Assembly: GCF_013425525.1 (NCBI RefSeq)
Contig: NZ_JACCKA010000042.1
Span: 1-35,293, forward strand
DNA length: 35,293 nt
Direction of reading: 5' to 3'
Source: Luteimonas salinisoli
Lineage (GTDB): Bacteria > Pseudomonadota > Gammaproteobacteria > Xanthomonadales > Xanthomonadaceae
Positions 33,235-35,293 of the stretch are shown piece by piece (the first letter of the stretch is position 1; each line of letters starts with the position of its first letter). The notes beneath the pieces are model-generated. The model had not been told where the DNA came from and did no database searches. It was given only the letters and a program-made list of their open reading frames with translations. The translations under genes were made by a program, and so were the position numbers.

Positions 33235-33282
33235 TCGTCCGACGACGTCACCCTTGCCAAGTCAAAACGGCCGGCCGCGCAA

Positions 33283-33440
33283 GCAAGCTGGCCGGCCACG
33301 CCCTGCCCATGCTGGGGCAGGCGATCTTCGACGGCGCCGCGACGGTGCGCGACATCCTCGGCCAGGTGGAGGCGCAGCGGCTCGGGGACGGGCTGCGGGC
33401 ACGCAATCGCGTGGCCGAGAAGGGGCGGTGTACGGGGGCG
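33283..33440 (+). pseudogene. Remnant of an XAC0095-like gene
   Basis: The frame reads KLAGHALPMLGQAIFDGAAT and RARNRVAEKGRCTG, which lines up with DLADGTLTMLGDAIFEEAGA and RRRNRVREERAVYG in the protein at 29315 (its residues ~193-243). No start or N-terminal half is present, and the similarity stops near 33440. A GGCCGGCC inverted repeat stands just upstream (33270-33298). Confidence 0.65.
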
Positions 33441-33532
33441 GGCTCGCGGGTACGGTTATCGGGAAAGGTGTCAGGGACAATTTTCCTGCGGCCGCCAGGT
33501 CGATGGCGACGGCATCATGCGCGGACACGTGA

Positions 33533-33793
33533 CCACACGACGGTCGCCCGGCTCGCTCTGGTTCCCAGGGTGGCACGGTCGAAGAGGCTGCAAAAGGGGT
33601 TCCGCATGGAACAATCAGGCCGACAACGGCTGGTGAGATCAGGGCAAACGGAGGCAGTGTTGAGGTTGCTCCCGAACCAACTCGCTCTGGCAGCATCAAT
33701 CCGCAGCACGTGAACGTTAAAGAGGGGGCTGCGCCCAGTTCCTTTGGCCCAGCCCAGCCGAACCCCGTTCCGAAAGAGGAGCGAATCCGTTGA
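33533..33793 (+). pseudogene. Headless C-terminal tail of a polymorphic (RHS-type) toxin
   Basis: After an in-frame stop at 33530-33532, 86 codons are open: GGTVEEAAKGVPHGTIRPTT, AGEIRANGGSVEVAPEPTRS, GSINPQHVNVKEG, then FGPAQPNPVPKEERIR and TGA 33791-33793. This GG-V-APE..RSG-IN-QHVNV-EG..FG..QPNPVPK pattern is what I recall for the Ntox17-like (polymorphic toxin type 17) nuclease domain found at RHS C-termini. No RHS core precedes it. It overlaps the start of the next gene as TTGA. Confidence 0.62.
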
Positions 33794-34125
33794 ACATTCC
33801 GCTCGACACCCCTATCACGATCGTGGCCTATCGAGATTTTTACGATGTGCCGAGGTTGATCCTTGCCTGCGATCAGAACGCGAACTTCTGGATTCTAGAC
33901 AGCGCGTTTGATGAAAGTGTCGATGAGTACTCATCAAGCTTTGAAGTCTTCTTTGTGGGGCACGATCCCTCCATAGAGAGCCTGACCCTTGACTACTGGC
34001 CGAGCCGTCCACGGGCGCTCAGTGTCGGTAACATTGCAGTTGACCAGATTAAATTCGACGCTACCCGTCGAAAGGATCTGATCCGGGAAAGTCCGGTAGG
34101 TCTTGGGCAAGGAACAATTGAATGA
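33790..34125 (+). CDS. Probable immunity protein for the type-17-like toxin tail
   Basis: The protein has 111 residues. The likely start is TTG 33790, with AAAGAGGAG upstream; its TTGA overlaps the stop of the toxin tail, the tight coupling usual for toxin-immunity pairs. The sequence NIPLDTPITIVAYRDFYDVP..FVGHDPSIESLTLDYW is acidic, a common trait of proteins that neutralise basic nuclease toxins. The family is not recognised. A second copy of its last ~62 codons is at 32500-32693. An IS5-type element begins 11 bases downstream. Confidence 0.65.
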   Translation: MNIPLDTPITIVAYRDFYDVPRLILACDQNANFWILDSAFDESVDEYSSSFEVFFVGHDPSIESLTLDYWPSRPRALSVGNIAVDQIKFDATRRKDLIRESPVGLGQGTIE

Positions 34126-34135
34126 ACTGCTTTAG

Positions 34136-35293
34136 GGATCATCTGAACAACGTGGCTTGACGCAGTGATTCCAGTGTTCGGGGTCAACAAGCTCTCATCG
34201 CGACGCTCGTTGCGCCGTTTTCGGCGCATTTGGGCGGGGTTCCCCGCCCGGGGGACACACCTATCCCGTCGCCGGCAGCAAGTGCCGGCGCGCCATCCAC
34301 AGATTCGACAACGCGAACAACGTCAGCATCTGGCCGGTGTTCTTCATCAATCCGCGGTAGCGCACCTTGATGTGGCGGAACTGCTGCTTCACCACCCGGA
34401 ACGGGTGCTCGACCTTCGCCCGCAGGCTCGCCTTGTACTGCTCCCAACGCTCCGCGTACCGGCGGTCGCGCTTGTTCTTCATCGCGCGGATCTTCGAAGG
34501 CTTCTCCGCCACCACGAAAGCCGCCCGGACCTCCTGCAGTTCTTCGCGCTTGTCCATGCCGGCGTAGCCGCTGTCGCCGCGTACCGTGCCTTCCTTGCCG
34601 TGCAGCAGCTTGTGGACCTGGCTGATGTCGGCCGCGTTCGCCGCCGTGCATTCCACGTGGTGCACCAGCCCGGACTCCTCGTCCACGCCGATGTGCGCCT
34701 TCATCCCGAAGTACCACTGGTTGCCCTTCTTCGTCTGGTGCATTTCCGGATCCCGCTCGCCATCCTGGTTCTTCGTCGAGCTCGGGGCCGCGATGATCGT
34801 CGCATCCACGATCGTGCCCGCGCGCAAGCTCTGGCCCTTACGCGACAGATGCGCATTGACCTGCTCGAAGATCTGCCTGCCCAGGTCGTGCGTCTCGAGC
34901 AATCGCCGGAAGTTGAGGATTGTCGTCTCGTCCGGGATGCCGTCCAGCCCACCGAGCCCGGCGAACCGGCGCATCACCGGAGTGTCGTACAAGGCCTCTT
35001 CCATCGCCGGGTCGCTCAACGCGTACCACTGCTGCAGGAAGTGGACGCGCAGCATTGTGGCAAGTGGGTACGGTTGGCGGCCGGGGCGGCCCGTCTTCGG
35101 GTAGTGCGGCTCGATCAGCGCCAGCAGCGCCTTCCACGGCACCACCTGGTCCATCTCCGCCAGGAAGATCTCCTTGCGGGTCCGCTTGCCCTTGCCCAAG
35201 CCCTCGGCGTCACCGAACGTCAGCTGCATCGATCGCTGTCCCAATCAAGTTGCGCTATTGTCGCGCGGAACGGACGAGTTGTTCAGACCTTCC
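34136..35293 (-). mobile_element. IS5-family insertion sequence, complete to the window end
   Basis: The ends are GGATCATCTGAACAAC at 34136 and, inverted, GGAAGGTCTGAACAAC ending at 35293; 13 of 16 positions match. A TTAG at 34132-34135 fits the YTAR-type target of IS5 elements. The element is 1158 bp with a single transposase on the minus strand. The window stops on the last base of the right repeat, so the second target copy is not visible. Confidence 0.85.
34261..35244 (-). CDS. IS5 family transposase
   Basis: The protein has 327 residues from ATG 35244 (ATG 35229 also possible). It is close to the IS5 group: LTFGDAEGLGKGKRTRKEIF, PDETTILNFRRLLETHDLGR, TIVDATIIAAPSSTKNQDGE, RDPEMHQTKKGNQWYFGMKA and the last block KASLRAKVEHPFRVVKQQF. 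The DDE residues are visible as Asp in TIVDATII, Asp in GDSGYAGM and Glu in KVEHPFR. The frame is intact, so the element may be active. Confidence 0.95.
   Translation of the reverse strand: MGQRSMQLTFGDAEGLGKGKRTRKEIFLAEMDQVVPWKALLALIEPHYPKTGRPGRQPYPLATMLRVHFLQQWYALSDPAMEEALYDTPVMRRFAGLGGLDGIPDETTILNFRRLLETHDLGRQIFEQVNAHLSRKGQSLRAGTIVDATIIAAPSSTKNQDGERDPEMHQTKKGNQWYFGMKAHIGVDEESGLVHHVECTAANAADISQVHKLLHGKEGTVRGDSGYAGMDKREELQEVRAAFVVAEKPSKIRAMKNKRDRRYAERWEQYKASLRAKVEHPFRVVKQQFRHIKVRYRGLMKNTGQMLTLFALSNLWMARRHLLPATG

Overview
The window is a stretch of GC-rich gammaproteobacterial chromosome. Gene order, protein sequences and the interspersed repeat families point to Xanthomonadaceae (Lysobacter/Luteimonas-like); this is inference from the sequence, with no database search. 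The left two thirds are core chromosome. The right third is a visibly more AT-rich accessory region that ends exactly on the terminal inverted repeat of an IS5-type element.

Layout. 1-2588 (+): the 3' end of mutL, a DUF1684 lipoprotein and a TraB/GumN protein. 2760-5322 (-): rsxB (rnfB-like) directly downstream of metG. 5480-8346: DUF2147 (-), then mrp/apbC, a DUF1287 protein and dcd (+). 8526-15287 (-): a 5-oxoproline (pyroglutamate) salvage cluster with a dienelactone-hydrolase-like gene, a HIT gene, a pxpB-pxpC fusion, pxpA, DUF969 and DUF979 membrane proteins (probable transporter) and pcp. 15449-18086 (-): isovaleryl-CoA and leucine dehydrogenases. 18507-20069 (-): a cardiolipin-synthase-like phospholipase D protein. 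20410-24201 (+): icmF, the fused B12-dependent isobutyryl-CoA mutase. Leucine dehydrogenase, isovaleryl-CoA dehydrogenase and IcmF form a branched-chain acyl-CoA theme.

icmF is enlarged (1263 residues) because several intergenic-type repeats lie inside it and are translated in frame in its interdomain linkers. The same repeat families flank neighbouring genes, and in three of them the repeat supplies the stop codon. Downstream of icmF lie a nucleotidyltransferase-like gene with a small overlapping partner, then a decayed second copy of the icmF 3' end.

25421-28867 (-) is a two-reverse-transcriptase operon whose proteins look like Drt3a and Drt3b of defence-associated reverse transcriptase system type 3. 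Just beyond the drt3b stop, on the same strand, is a CACACACA tract between two potential stem-loops, a good candidate for the system's templating ncRNA.

29117-34125 (+) begins with a structured leader and an XAC0095-like gene, followed by an IS21 istB remnant. It continues as a polymorphic-toxin graveyard: a mini-RHS protein with an HExxH metallopeptidase tail and a probable immunity lipoprotein, a second lipoprotein, an orphan immunity fragment, a small membrane protein, an XAC0095 remnant, and a headless toxin C-terminus overlapping its probable immunity gene. An IS5-family element closes the window. No rRNA, tRNA or CRISPR array was seen.
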